Positions 15,177-30,851 are shown, numbered from the stretch's first letter. The stretch: 64,000 bases of DNA from Rhizophagus clarus (GCA_015698045.1 BLAL01000034.1:1364001-1428000), one strand, 5' to 3'. Translations and numbers: made by a program. The notes: generated from the letters alone by a model not told the origin.

Positions 15177-18100
15177 TTAATAAATATCTTTCTGGGCAAC
15201 TTTATCTTGACTAATAAAAGTACGCCCTTGTTCTACACCAGGAACCAAATAAGAAATATCGTCCCATGGATGACGATATAAACCTTGTTTAAGTCTCCTT
15301 TGATCAAGATAATGTCCTAAAAAATTAGGAAATAATTTGTTTACCATTATCTTTTTTTACAGAAAAATCGATAGGGAAAATAAATACTTACCAGTGAAAC
15401 CTATACTCCTCCCTAATACGAATAATCCATTTAAAGCTCCAATTTTAATATATTCTTCCGCCTCTTCTCTGCTGAAAGCACCAGAATCTCTTAATAAGTC
15501 GACAAAACAAACTGCAATTGCACCGTCGAGATTAAGAATTAAAGAATCTTTCTTGGCAGTAGTAATCTCTTCAACAGCCAAAGCATAATCAAGTAAGGTT
15601 GTTGCTGGAAAATTTCTTTTGGCATAATCTTTAATTATTTCAACACGAAGATCAGGGTTATTACGAGATTTAATTTTATGTCCTATACCGAGGATTCTGA
15701 ATTAAACAAGAACGATTCTTCAAATGATCAGAACTAAGTATCAAGAATTAATTAGCGTAATAAAAATTAAAATAACTTGCAATTTGTTTTGTCTACGCAT
15801 TGAATTCACAAATTCTCGAGGTGTCAAGCTTTTGTCATATGCATTCGTAAACATTTCGGCTGCTCCATCAAGAGCGCCACCAAATCTGTCTCCCTATATA
15901 AATTATTTAAAAGTTTAGCAAAATTTTGGTACAAAAAAAAAAAACAGAATTAAAATCTGCTTAACATACAATCGTTAGAAGACCAGAACATAAACTTGAT
16001 ATAAGATCTTTTCCTGCACGAGCAGTAACAATAGTATTGTGAGCACTAAATTTTTTTTAGTCAAAGAAATAAAATAAATTTAGTCAATTAAGAATAATCG
16101 TGAAATTCAAATCGTGAAATTCAAATACCCGGAGACAGCAGGACCGTGATCTGCGGTCAACATAAGTATCATTTCAATGAATTTACAAGCGTATTCCGGT
16201 AGTCTTCTCTTGAACCATAATAAACTTAAAACTCCACCAATACCAATATTTTCCTTAAAAACATCAGAAATTCTCATTCCTGCATATAATAATTCTTGAC
16301 CACGGTCATCACAAATAGTAGATACAAAACTTGCAGGTTTTCGAACCAATCCAATTTCTTGTGCCCAAGAATAATCAATAGGTATTTTGGGTGTTTCAGG
16401 TTCAGGTGCCACAACAATAGTGCCATCAGAAACAAGTTTCTGAAATGTTTCACGTAATGCCAATGGTAACTTTTCAAATGTTTCTGAAACGATTCCACCA
16501 GCTTCTCTGAGAGCCTTGTTTTTTGCGTCTGCAGTTTCGAGATCTGATTGTGCTAAAGCACCTGCATGGCCAAATTGAACTTCGGTTGTAAACATTTTAG
16601 CACAAGTGCCAATACACCAGGCAATTAAAGGTTTTTTGATTCGTCCATCTTTAATAGCTTCACATACTTTATACTCCTCAACACCACCAACTTCTCCAAG
16701 CAAAACTAAGATTTTGCACTTTGGATCGTTCTCAAAACGTAGTAAATGATCAATAAAAGTTGATCCAGGATAACGATCTCCACCAATTGCGATTCCTTCA
16801 TAAACACCATCCGTTGTTCTTGAAATGATATTATTCAATTCATTGGACATACCACCAGATTTTGATACATAAGCTACTGAACCAGGTCTATATAATTTAG
16901 ACGAAACAATATTATCCATCATTCCACCTGTATTACCAATTTTGAAACAACCTGATTTAATACCGCCAACTGTTGCAGGTCCAATTATGAGAACATTTCT
17001 TTTTTTAGCTTCATGTATAATTTGTCGGGCACGACGTTCAGGAACACCTTCAGCAATAATGGCAATCGTTTTAATTTGATTAGAATATTTGAAGAATTCA
17101 AAAGTAGAATCATAAACAGATCGAGAGGAAGCAAAATTCACAACTGTATCAACTTGGGGAAATTTTTCGATAGCATCTTCCAGATTATTGAAAACGTGAA
17201 GTAAGGTTTCTTTTGTACCCCAATAAAATTTTTGCATGTGATTTCCACCAAATGGATAAATCATAGCAGCAACCGAGGGTATCTGGCGATTACACATATA
17301 ATCAAAATCCAACATTCCCTGTACAGCACGTGGTTGCATTCCATAAACGAAGGAACGCGTTTCATTTGTGAAAATTGTATACCAAGGACGTTGGACTATT
17401 TCGGGATTTTCAAAGTATGTCATCCTTTCACGTGGATTAGGTATAGGAGTTGTAGGTCTAGAATTATTTTCTTTTGACTCTTCAGAAGTATCATTGGCAG
17501 CCTTTTTGCCTTTTGTTGAAGGAGTCGAATGTTGATTTTGAAAATTGATATCTGATGAAATAGAACTATTATTATCAAGACCTGATCCATGTCCCAACAA
17601 GGCCAAAGGTACAATTTCAGTAATATGCGTCTCTGGACCAAAAACACTAATTTCCACGCCAATATCATCCCCCAATTGCCTGATCGCTCTTAACCCTTCT
17701 TGATAATTTGGTCCACCACGTCTTACAAAGATCTTAACTTTATGAGCAATCAATGGTTGTTTAAATTCTTGTAAAGCATGAATTAAACCTTTAAAAGTTA
17801 CAGCAACATTGGTGAAATTGGCGATACCACCACCTATAATTAAAATTTTTCCATCAGGGTGCGGTACAGGATTACGAGTCATTAAATCAAAAATGGTTTT
17901 CGCATATTCATAAGTTTGTGTTTCAGTTGGAGCACCAGAATATTCACCATAATTGGCGAGTTCATGCGCAAATCCTAATGCGGCAATCGCGTCACTTTTA
18001 AATATAATACAAGAATTAATTATGAATTTAGACATAATTACATAATATTTATATTTTAAATATTTTACCTATAAACAACCGAAGCACCCCCACCAGCGAT

Positions 18101-19214
18101 CATTGTCCATATCCTGCCATCCTTATTTAAAATTGTTAATTTCAATGATGCACCAGTTTTAGAATCTAATTCTTGAATATAAGCTTCCTCTTTAGTCAAT
18201 TCTCGACCAAAGGGAGCAGGAAATTCTATAGGAGGTCCTTGATCAACATAAGTCTTAGCTAAATCATCATTAACCGCAAGACCTATATTTTTCGGAGCAC
18301 GAGCAATAGCCCATTTTGGTCCAACCTCAAATTCTCCTGTTTGATCCAATTTAGCAGCCAAATCAAGGTAGAATATTTTAGGAACATCTTCAGCGGAAGT
18401 AGGATCAAGTACCACCAATGGGTTAATTTCAAGATATGTAAAATGTAAATCGACATACACGGCATATAAACGAGATATAAAATCCACCAAGACATCTTTC
18501 TTTTCAACTGGAACATTAACTAATAGTTTATCTTTGATTTCTTGAGAGCTTGGATATGTTTCATCCACAGGAATTAAAAGTTTTAATGCTTTAGCATCAA
18601 CATCACCAACTTCAATACCACCTTCATGAGTGAATAAAATATAATCACCATCACGAACTGAATTAATATTAATGTAATATTCAGTATCTGATGGATGAGG
18701 CACGAATGGTTCAACAAGAAAAGTTTTCAAAATTCCCGTTACATTATCAATCTAAACAATCATTTGGTAATGTTTATTTAATAATAATATTACTATATGT
18801 AATAGTAATCCTGAAACATCGATTCTAAAAATTTACCTTGATTTCTTTTCCAGCTTTTTCAGTAATCCATTCTTTAACCTGTTCCCAATCGGAGTTTAAT
18901 AACAATAATCCAGATTTACCTCGTCTTTTTATAAGCTGATCAGGTTTAACTACTAACTTATCAGTTAACAACCATGGGTGTGTTTGCGCAAGAATATTAA
19001 GAGTTTGTTGAACATGATTGCTAAAAGCTATAAGAGGATTATTAATGGAAACATCATTTAATATGGAAACATCGAAAGTAACATTAGCTACTTTAGTAGC
19101 CGGTGGAACAAATTTGGAATTTGAATTGTCACTTTCGATTAGAGGAGGAGAACGTAAAAGCCAATAAGCTAACAATAATTTCCCATCATATTCCCTAATG
19201 GCTTTTGCAGACAT
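15177..19214 (-). CDS. ACLY: ATP-citrate lyase, single-chain (animal-type) form
   Basis: Cytosolic enzyme: citrate + CoA + ATP gives acetyl-CoA + oxaloacetate + ADP + Pi. Seven minus-strand exons (18837-19214, 18069-18751, 16129-17994, 15970-16045, 15781-15893, 15392-15696, 15177-15316) give 1186 aa, against about 1100 in animals. The N-terminus [19 protein letters not shown] starts the ATP-grasp/CoA-ligase beta part, and [19 protein letters not shown] leads into the alpha part. A linker rich in Ser/Asn/Pro (about 17410-17580) separates two lobes. The phosphohistidine loop is FGHAGAL (His about residue 830), followed by a citrate-synthase-like domain ([40 protein letters not shown]). In Ascomycota the enzyme is two genes; here both halves are in one chain. 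The intron at 15697-15780 is GC-AG. Divergent from aspartate aminotransferase. Confidence 0.95.
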
Positions 19215-19578
19215 AATTAATTTTTATTAAATTAAACCTTTTTTTTTTTTTAAAGAAGAATAAATAAAATAAATAAAATTTTACAACAAAGAGAAGGAAA
19301 AAGTCGAAGAATTTTATATTGAAAATAAGTTGTCTAATTGTAGATCAGCCCAGTGTTTGGGGTGGGAGTTTTTTTTCTACACTAACTGATCTTACCTAAA
19401 TTTTCTCGGATTTCTCGAATGTAATTAATGCAATTAAAAAAATTCGGTTTAGACGAGGTTGACGTCATAATAGATTATCTGCAATTTACATTGTAATACC
19501 AAAAAAAAAAAAAAAAATTAATAAAATAAGGAAATTCTTTTTCTTTTTCATAATTAATTATTATTTTTTTTTATAAAA
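19215..19578. promoter_or_regulatory. Divergent promoter of ATP-citrate lyase and aspartate aminotransferase with a CRE palindrome
   Basis: 364 bp between the two start codons. It contains a perfect 8-bp TGACGTCA at 19460-19467, the consensus site for ATF/CREB-type bZIP factors, about 110 bp from the aminotransferase start and 245 bp from the lyase start. Homopolymer A/T runs flank it. Confidence 0.55.
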
Positions 19579-21476
<1,898 letters not shown>

Positions 21477-23588
21477 ATACTTAAAGTCGAATAGACATTA
21501 TACATTAAAGATTATTTATTATTTATTATATGAATAACTAGTTATTATAAGAGAAAAGACGCATAATAAAAAATATATATATATATTATTTATTTATATA
21601 TGATCGCTTCTTCAGTATTGTTACAAATATTATGTACAAGATGATCGGTGGTTTGTAGTTTAACAACACAAAATAAACAAATGAACGAATGAATTTCTTA
21701 AATTACAACGTCTCATGTATGAAGAAATTTGACAGATATAATTGCGAGTATACCAGTTGAAATCATTTGATTCAAGTTTAAAAAAAGTTAGTTTAAAGTT
21801 CGTAACCGCAGCAAAAAAAATATTTTAGTATATGATCGGTATACTCTTTGTATGATCTCATATGACCTCAAATCTATTTCAATGGGAGCACTGACCAACT
21901 GCCAAACTGTAACGTTTAAAAAATTATTATTGAGGCAAAAAACCATTGTTTATTGTTAACCTTTTTTAAAATTTAAAATTTTTAACTAAATTTTGTTTAT
22001 ATTAATGTCCTTTTTAAAATTAGTTTTATTTATTATTGACGGATAGATCATTGGTTATTAAAAATTGAGCGGAAAAACTTTACTGGAAAAAAAAAAAAAG
22101 TTTTTAAAAAATTTATAATTAATTTAATAATTTAGAAAAAAGCTTTATTATTACAAAGTTTATCATAAGCTTATACCAGTTTATTTATAGTTTATTCATA
22201 TTTATTAATATTTATAGTCTTATAAATAATTTTATAAAATTTTGATGTTTAAGGTAAGTTTATAATTATAATAATTAAGAAAAAAATTATAATAATAGTC
22301 TACAATAAAGTAATTGGAGCCTAAAACTTTTTGGAATATTTCGTTGTTTTTCGAACAATAATAATAATTTGGGAATATTATTATCTGTTATTGAAAAAAC
22401 AGACTTAGCCAATAACAAAATAAAAAAAAAAAAAAAGGAACCGTTTAAAAATTGGTTTTACTTTTTACTTAAAACTTTGCCTACATCTTTCCGTGACACA
22501 ACGGCACAATCTGATAAAAAAAAAATAAAATTTAAATGGATCAATGAAATTATTACCATGAATGGTAAAATGACGGAAAACCCGACAGGTAAACAAAAAC
22601 AAATCTTGTACTAAATACCTTTTTTAATAGGTTTCTTTATTTTGATTAATAAACATAAACAATGAAAAGCAATATGAAAGGTCTAGACTGAGCCACTCTT
22701 TTATAAAAAAGGAAATTCATATAATAATAATATAAATATTTATTTTTTTTTTTTGATCATATGCGGAGATTATTTTTTTAGATTTGTTTATTTTTACTTC
22801 AATGAAATCCAAAATATTAAACAGTATTAAAAGTTCAAAGATATTTTATTAAAAAATTATTTGATATTATTTATTTTTAAATTATTTACATGATTCATTC
22901 TTAATGGCTTATGTGCTTACGTTTCCTTTTAACAAACCTCTTACATTACAATTATTTTTGATCTAAACAAAGCCTTAAAAATTGTTTTAAACAAAAACCC
23001 TTAAAAAAAATTTTTAAAGGTAAAATGGCACAAAAAGGTATAAGTTGGCGCTTAAAGTTACCGTTACACCGCCTTTCTAATCGTAGATCACGATTATTTG
23101 CGTACTTTTCACATGACTGACTTTTCAATGCGAAAAACTTTTCGATTACGCCATTTTTTTAGACCTTCAATTAAAAGCCTGTTTGTAAATAAATAAATAA
23201 CTTGTTTTAGAAATTTAAAATTGGTTGCGTTTTTTTTTCCTTTTTTTTTTTTTTTATTTTTTTAAAAAAAAAAAATTTAAAATTTTAAAACAAAGGATTA
23301 AAGAACGCGCGTGCTTGCTTTGTTTATATCACAAGGAAATATTATTATTACCTTATCGTTCCTGTTACATGATTTTTACGGAAAAACCTATTAATGAAAT
23401 TATATTATTCCATTCGAAAAGAAAAATTTATAATTAGTAAAAGTTATTATTATGAGAATCAATTGATTATTTTATAAGTGAATTTTTGTAAAAATTATTC
23501 ATTAAAATATTAAAAAATTGAAAAATTTGATTATAATAAATAACGATAATAACGAAGGGTTATTAATTCTTAAATTTATTTTAATAAT

Positions 23589-23619
<31 letters not shown>

Positions 23620-24054
23620 GACATATATATAAATCAGGAATTTTTTTTTTTTTTTTTTTTGTTGTTTTTTTTTTTTACTTGTATAATTGTAAAAAGGTTA
23701 CGTTATTATTGTTATTTAAATTTGTTGTTATTACATAAAAAAAAGTTTTACAGAAAAAAAATTAATTTTTTTTTTTTAAAAAAAAAGAAAAGAGGGAATT
23801 TTTTTTGGTAGAGTAAGTAGAGTAACAATTTTTTTTTTTTTTTTTTACATGTAAGGAAAAAAAAAAGCTATAAAGCCATAAAATTTTTGAAATTCGTAAT
23901 TGGGAAAAAAGAATGATAGACAAAAAAAAAAAAAAAAAAAAATTGTATAATATATGTAAAATTTAATATTAACTCACCATCTAAAATTCCTTCCTTTTTC
24001 CATAATGTTAAATGTAATCCCATACCCTGACCCACTATATATGTATGCATGTAT

Positions 24055-24089
<35 letters not shown>

Positions 24090-24600
24090 TCTAACTAAAT
24101 GATTTTTTTTATAAATATTTATTGTAACTATACACAAAAAAGAATGGATATGGTTTATTAAAAGAGAAGAAAGTATTTTAAAATAAAAAGAACAATTAAT
24201 AACCCATATACCAATCATATAATTGTTCTTATAGACAATAATTTCGTATGATTATTTTTGTTATGTGAAATAAAAACTTTGAGCAATTTATCATTAAATT
24301 TACAAAAAAAAAATAAAAGAGTGTTTTTAAAAAAAAATGGTGTACGAAAATAGATGGAAATAAAAAGAAAAAAGGTTTTTTTTATATAAAATGCGGAATA
24401 TCTGTTAGATTGACGCGTTAATAAATATCACATTTTTAAATTACAATCAGTTTTTTTTTTTAAACGCGTAAAAACTTTTTTGCTCAATTATAATATTCAT
24501 TTCACTTGAAAAAAAAAAAAAAAAAATGAAAAAGAGTGAAAAGAAAACTGAGAGAAAAATCAAATAAATAAATATAAAAAAGTTTTTTTTGTTTTCTTTA
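21477..24600. other. AT-rich intergenic desert between the aminotransferase and the RING-LON gene
   Basis: About 3.1 kb between two converging genes. No ORF has gene-like composition: the open frames at 22.37-22.61, 23.23-23.44 and 23.52-23.81 kb are runs of Lys, Phe and Ile produced by A and T homopolymers. T-runs of 20 or more occur near 23590-23660, A-runs near 23924-23940, and a TA-rich microsatellite at about 24055-24090. Two ACGCGT hexamers occur at 24413 and 24464, just 3' of the RING-LON gene. Confidence 0.6.
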
Positions 24601-25743
24601 TTATGAAATAGAACAACCACGGGCAAACCACCATTGATCCCGTAAACTTGATATCCATTCTACAATCAATTTTAATCGTTCTCGAACAGATCTTAATTCT
24701 AATAATCTGTATTTTTCAGCTTCAGCTATTGGAATCACGGAAGCAACCCAATAGGAAAAATCCGATGGATCATCTGGCATATCACCATATACTGAATTAA
24801 GTCTTTGTAAGAGCCAAGGTGAATTTCCATTGCGAAGTGTCTCTATAAAATCACGTGATATACCAATTAATTCTGAAGTTGTGTATTCTTTTATTGGATT
24901 ATTTAATGGATTGCTAGTGTTATAAATATCTGCACGTCTAATTTCTTCTCTCTCAATTCTTTCCTCTTCTTCTGGACTAATATCATCAATGCGTTCGATT
25001 TTTCCAACATCATATCCATCTTTTACTCCTTTTTCAATTACTCTAAATTTATAGGTTCCAATTGTTTCAACAAGGGAACGTCCATCCGTTAAAAATTCTG
25101 CTGACCTTATTTCCAACATTGTTCCATAATCTTGATAACCATTACCCCTTGCTAATACCATTCCAAATTGTCTTTGTCTTGATTGCATACACCTTCGAAT
25201 CATTAACCTATATCTTGGTTCAAATACATGAAGGAAACATGGCATTTTTGGGAATACTAGAGCACTTGTAACAAAAATTGGTGTATCTTGCATTGTATTA
25301 AAAAACTCACTTTCTAATAAATATCTTCTTTCAGAATATAATGATGGATATAAGGCTCTTATAAAAGAATATATAGTTTTGTTTATAGGATGATGTAAAT
25401 AAGCATTATAATTATGAAGTGGTTGTCTACATATAGGACAAGTTGAATTATGATCAAGTGAACGTGTTATACAAGGTTTGCAAAAACTATGACCACAAGG
25501 TGTAGTTATTGGATCAATAAATAATGAATAACATATTTGACAATCTAATTCTGTCATTAATAATTCTTTGACCTTACTTATATCAAAATCCCTATCAACT
25601 TGAAAATTCGTTTCTGCGTCATTTCGAAAATTATTGGAATTTATTAAACGTGAAATTCTCGAATTTGATACATCATCATCATCTTCCGAATCTGACATAT
25701 TTTGATAATGATATTCATCCAATAAACGAAAATCATCATCCAA

Positions 25744-25775
<32 letters not shown>

Positions 25776-26193
25776 GATTATGATGACTATGATGATTATG
25801 ATGATGATTATGGTTATTGTCTCTTAAATATTGTCTTGATATTAAAGGTAAAAAAGCTGATAATTCTTTTCGACTTATATCAGTAAGTTTTTGCAATATC
25901 ACGTCAGTTTTACAATCAAGTGAATGAACTTTTCCACATCCATAAATAGGACATTTAAATTTTCTATTCAATTGATATGAAGAATTTGGAAGACATCCAC
26001 GACATATAGAATTTCCACATTGAAAAGTGATGGGGTCAGTGAAAACGTTTTGACATTCTGGACATGTTAAATATTGAAGAACTGCTAGAGCATTCGGTAT
26101 AGAATTATGATCTTCATGTTCCAGTGAGTATGATTCTGTTGTCGTTTGTACGTCGTCTTCACTATCTGTATTTAATAATGACATTATGTTCAT
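24601..26193 (-). CDS. RING-RING-LON protein (LONRF-like E3 ligase)
   Basis: Single exon, 530 aa. Two zinc-finger regions: RING1 at about residues 44-86 (CPEC...CGNSICRGC...CPIYGC) and a canonical C3HC4 RING2 at 218-255 (CQIC...CGHSFCKPC...CPICRQPL). These are followed by a LON substrate-binding-like domain at about 302-525 (MPCFLHVFEPRYRLMIRRCM and GTYKFRVIEKG are diagnostic). In between lies a low-complexity His/Asn region (residues about 126-150) and an acidic Ser/Asp stretch. Vertebrate LONRF proteins have RING-TPR-RING-LON; no TPR is visible here. Likely a ubiquitin ligase, but target and location are unknown. RING1 has Asn where the usual metal-binding His sits, so it may be non-canonical. 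The Asn tract is encoded by an (ATT)n-type microsatellite and may vary in length. Confidence 0.88.
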
Positions 26194-27082
26194 AGCTGGT
26201 TTTTTTTTTGTAGAATAATGTTTATAATATATATGTATGTGTATATATATATTCGACGTGAAAGGAATCTGTTGTTATTAAATAAATAATTCTCCTTTAT
26301 TTTTATAAAAAGTAGAGGGGGAGGATAGAAAATAAATATTTGTTTTATTTTTTTTTTTTTGTGTTTGTCGTTGTTGTTTGTTGTTGTTTCAAATAATTTT
26401 GAGGAGTATATATATTACGGTGAAAGGGGGAGTCTTTTTATATCGTCGCGCAATTTAAAGTTGGATGATTATGACTATATTTAAGGAAGGAAACAATATC
26501 ACGCATTATTAATTAGTCCGTAAATTTTTTTTTTTTTTTTTTTGTAGAAATCAATTTACGAATAGTAAATTGAAGAAAAGAATAAAAAAAAAAAAAATTA
26601 AATAAATAAAATATAAATTTCGTAAATTGATTATTTAAAAAGAAAATAAAGAAAAAAAAAAAAAAAAAAAAATTCTGATTGTAATAAAAAATGATGATGA
26701 AAAAATTGGAAAGAAACGAGAATTTCTTGAATTTTTAAAGAGAAAAAAAAAGGGAAAGGAAAAAAAAAAAGAGAAAAATGAAACGAGAAAAAAAATTTTT
26801 TTTTGGGTGGAACAAGATAAATAAATAAATAAATAAATAAATAAAAGTAAATAATAAGAAGAGAAAAAAAAAAAAAAAAAAATATAGAATAAAAATAAAA
26901 TAAAATAAAATAAATAATTTTATATATATACACATATATGTTACTTGCCTCTTTTTAAAAGTATAATAATCTAAAATACACACGCTTCATAAAAAAAATT
27001 ATCTCTCGATTTTTTTGATGAAAAAAAAAGTTATTTTACTTGTCCAACCTGTTTTTATATAAAAAAAAATAGGGAAAATATG

Positions 27083-27121
<39 letters not shown>

Positions 27122-30100
27122 AATAATATATAGTCTATCCCCTTAAAATAAGATTTTTAGATATATTAAAAGGTATATTTAATATGAAAATCTTGTAATT
27201 CAATTGAGACATTTCCAATGTATCGGGATTTAAAACACACAAAACCAAACACTGAACTAAAATTGATTTGTAATGCTTATGTAAGGTATTATTTACAAGT
27301 ATGATGTATAATATTTATATGTAAATCGATCTAAATCATATTAGGATTGGATAGTAAAATATGGCAATCGGCGATTTTTTTTAAGTAGGATCATCAAAAA
27401 ATAATATATTGAAAGAACCGGCTTTCGGATTACTTTCCTACTCAATAAATAAATTTCTCTTTTACGCAGTTATTTAATTCCGGATTAGTTTACCTAAATT
27501 AGAAATCTAAAACTTGATAAATTAATTGAAAAATTTCATAATTACCCACTATTTTAAAATCCATGTCATAAAAAGAAAATTCTGTCAACGGTCAATATTG
27601 TTTATATCGGTAATATCCTTATGAAATATCCGATGATCACGGCTTTACATTGTCGAATTATTATTTTTTTTTTTTGTCACAGTGACAGAAGATTGTAATT
27701 ATGATGAAATCATCTAAACAACCTTTGAAACTTTTAAAAAAAAGGAAAATATTCACATAATTACTGATTTATGATTAGACGATAAAAATCAACTTAATGA
27801 TCAATTACCTTTTAAAGATTATGACACGATCCATTTAAAAAAACTACGCAATCTAATTCGTCACTCTAAGAAACCTATAAAAATGCTATTGTTCGTTGCA
27901 TTCGTCACATCATACATCATCACTCCAATCACTCGTCACATTCATCACATCGAGTTAAAAAAGATCAAATCAATTCCCTTAAAAAGACCGAATATATGCA
28001 ATATTTGCATCGGGCAGTTTTATGAAATTCTAACTTTAGCCTAGCAAGAAAATTTTTACATGTAAAGAATGATCTTTACCAAATGATAAGATGACACTTT
28101 TAAACAATATATACGATATCATTCAAAATGATTGAATTTTTTTAAAAAAAGGAAGTTAGTAATCGTAAATAATTCCTTATGAAAGCTATTTCATAATCTA
28201 TCTTAACCTCAATTAGATAAATTAAAGGCTATGTCTGAAAAGAAAGAATAATTGGATGTTTATAAAATATTTTGAGATTGTTTTTTTTTTATGACAAAAG
28301 AATTCTAAAGAATAATTAATTTAAGTAAAGTAACGTTCTTTTTGATTAAAAGTAACAAATAACAAAAAAAAAAAAAAAAAGATAGATTTTTATTTTTATA
28401 TGTAAATAAACATATATATATATATATGTATATATTTATTATATATTACAACTGGCAAGCAATCTTTTTCCTCTTTAAAAAAGATGATCAATTCCAAAAA
28501 GATGATTTATTATACGATATAAGGCAATTGAGATTACCTTATTTAGTATCAATCATATCTGACGAAGTGATTACTAAACATCCACGTAACAAGTTGTTTA
28601 TGACGCGACACAAAAAAAAATTTTGTTTTTATTATTTATATCAAAGAATTAATAGTAGTAGTACATTTATTTGTTACATATATTATATATTATTATTTAT
28701 AAGTTTTAGTGAAATAGAAATATGTATATATATATATATATCTCTTTTTTTTTTTTCCTTCTTTTTTTGATTTTATGGAATTTTCTGAATAATCCCTATA
28801 ATCCCTTAATTATTATTATTATTTACAAGATTATGCGGTACTTTTAAATACATTCTTTTGCATAGTATGAAGGTTATTAAAGTTTTGATAATATTAAAAT
28901 AATGAATAATCCTTTAATCTTTTAATGAGGTAATGAATTAGTGAATTAATGAGTTTAATGCTTTTATATAGACTTTCACAATTCCTTTACAATTCATTCA
29001 TTATAATTCTTAATTAAGAAAAAATACAATCGTTAAAAATAAAGAAAAAATTAATTAAAAAAAAAACACGCGAAACATTTACACAAAGGGTTTTGGACAC
29101 ACAAAGGTAAGATAGAACGAGTCGCGTGATGAATTTGAAACAATATCTGAATCAAAGATAATCTTTAATGAAATAATATTTGTAGAATGTTGAAAAAAAA
29201 AAAAAAAAAATTAAAAATAAAAAAAAAAAAAAATTTTATTCCCAATCCTTTGTCACTCCCGCTTTTGTCCTAAATAAAATTTAAAATTATAACGAAAAAT
29301 TATATTATTATTATTAATTAATAGGGTTATGCATATTACAAAAGGGTTCTTATTCTTGAACAAAGGCTAAGGGACCCTTATATTTTTTTTTCACTAATTG
29401 TTTTTGCTTACGAAATGCTGACTACTGAAAACAATGCTGCAATTTCATGACATTAATGTGATTATAATTATGTTTATTATATTATATAATATTCTATTCT
29501 CATAATATGCCTATTATGCATATAACAAAAATGATAAAATCTATTTTCGTACAATCCCTATTATACTAAAACGCCCTTTGTATATATATATATTATATAT
29601 ATATATTCCTGCATAATAATAATAATAAAATAATGTAAATAGTGGCTGTTTCATCCGTCAAACAAACAACATAAAGTTATTTATTATAAGCCAGGGTTTT
29701 TTTGTTTAAGGATGGATTAATTTGTCAAAAAAACATTTGGGAAAAAAAATTGAACGCCATAATGGACTTATTTGTTATGTTTCACGAGCGTTAAAATTAT
29801 GTAGAGTTTAATGATTCACATGATGCAGATCTTCTGATTTGTAAGCCAGCCATCAAAAAAAAAAAAAAAAAAAAAAAAAATCATCACCTTTAGGTTTCTT
29901 ATAATTTGATGGTGATTAATTTTTGATTAAACGTTGATTTACCTCCGTTGCTTGTCCTCTTATTAATTGATGACATAATACCTATACTATTATGATCATC
30001 CTATCAAATTCCCTTCTCCTGGATCTTCTACCCAGAAAATTCTAATATTCGGACATTTATATGGGATTTGGATCTACAATACTTTTTGTACCATACTACT

Positions 30101-30851
30101 TTGTTACACTACCAATTTTTTTGCCTAATATTTTTTTTCTTTGACTCATTTGAAAGGATTAGTGTTTATCATTATGCAATTCGATAAATGCCAAGATTAT
30201 TGTGTCACCTTGTCAAAGAAATTTCTTATATTTTTTTTTTTTTTTTTTCTTTTTTTCTAAAAAAAAAACTTTTTCTTTTTATTTTTTTTCCTTCTCGGTT
30301 AAGCAATGATGAAAATCACAAAAATAAAAATATTTTTTTTACCAATAAACATTGCATGGATTAAATTTTGACAGCTTTTTTATCTTCTTTTTTATTGAAG
30401 GACGATCCCGAACCCAATTTTATTTTTTTTTTTAGGAAAAAAAAAAAAAATATATAATACATATTACATTACACAACTTTATCGGATGATATTTTTTCGG
30501 GATAAAGTAAATGAATCAAAAACGTAAATATCAATCAATGGAAATTATGGTATAGTAGTTATTAATTATTGTTTATTATTATTTGCATAGTAATTTTCTA
30601 ATTAAATTTCTACATAATAGAATTTTCTTCTATTATGGAAACAAAATGGGCTGATTTTTTTTTTTTGAATGGTGACGTGATCGTTTTAGTTGTCACCTGA
30701 CCTACTAAAAATGGCGTTACTACATTCCAACGTCATAAAATCATCATTTTTAATTAATAAGGTACCTAACTATAAATTCGCCTTTTTTCACCTCTCTTTC
30801 TCCTCATTATTAATTACAACATAAAAAATTACTTTTCTCCAATTTATCAAT
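26194..30851. other. AT-rich gene desert upstream of the RING-LON gene and of the 30852 gene
   Basis: About 4.7 kb with no convincing gene. Homopolymers are frequent: A-runs near 26655-26671 and 29842-29880, and (AAAT)n-like DNA at 26817-26845. TA microsatellites lie at about 27082-27105 and 29580-29606. Phe/Tyr-rich open frames at 26.63-26.98 kb are artefacts of these runs. One unusual open stretch without a start (27775-28043, minor CG content, translating DDKNQLNDQLPFKDYDTIHL and onward) may be a gene relic; I do not recognise it. The last 100 bp before 30852 include a CT-rich leader (cacctctctttctcctc). Confidence 0.55.

Noticed and set aside
22369-22614. 81-codon open frame in the desert after aspartate aminotransferase
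   Set aside because: Begins at TTG rather than ATG, Lys-rich through an A-run, and has no recognisable motif.
23225-23811. Phe/Lys-rich plus-strand open frames
   Set aside because: Encoded by T and A homopolymers; no protein-like composition.
24413-24469. Two ACGCGT hexamers as cell-cycle promoter sites
   Set aside because: They lie downstream of both neighbouring genes, in their shared 3' region, so a promoter role is unlikely.
26631-26983. Phe/Tyr-rich minus-strand open frames
   Set aside because: Produced by A-runs and (AAAT)n on the plus strand; no domain, no codon signal.
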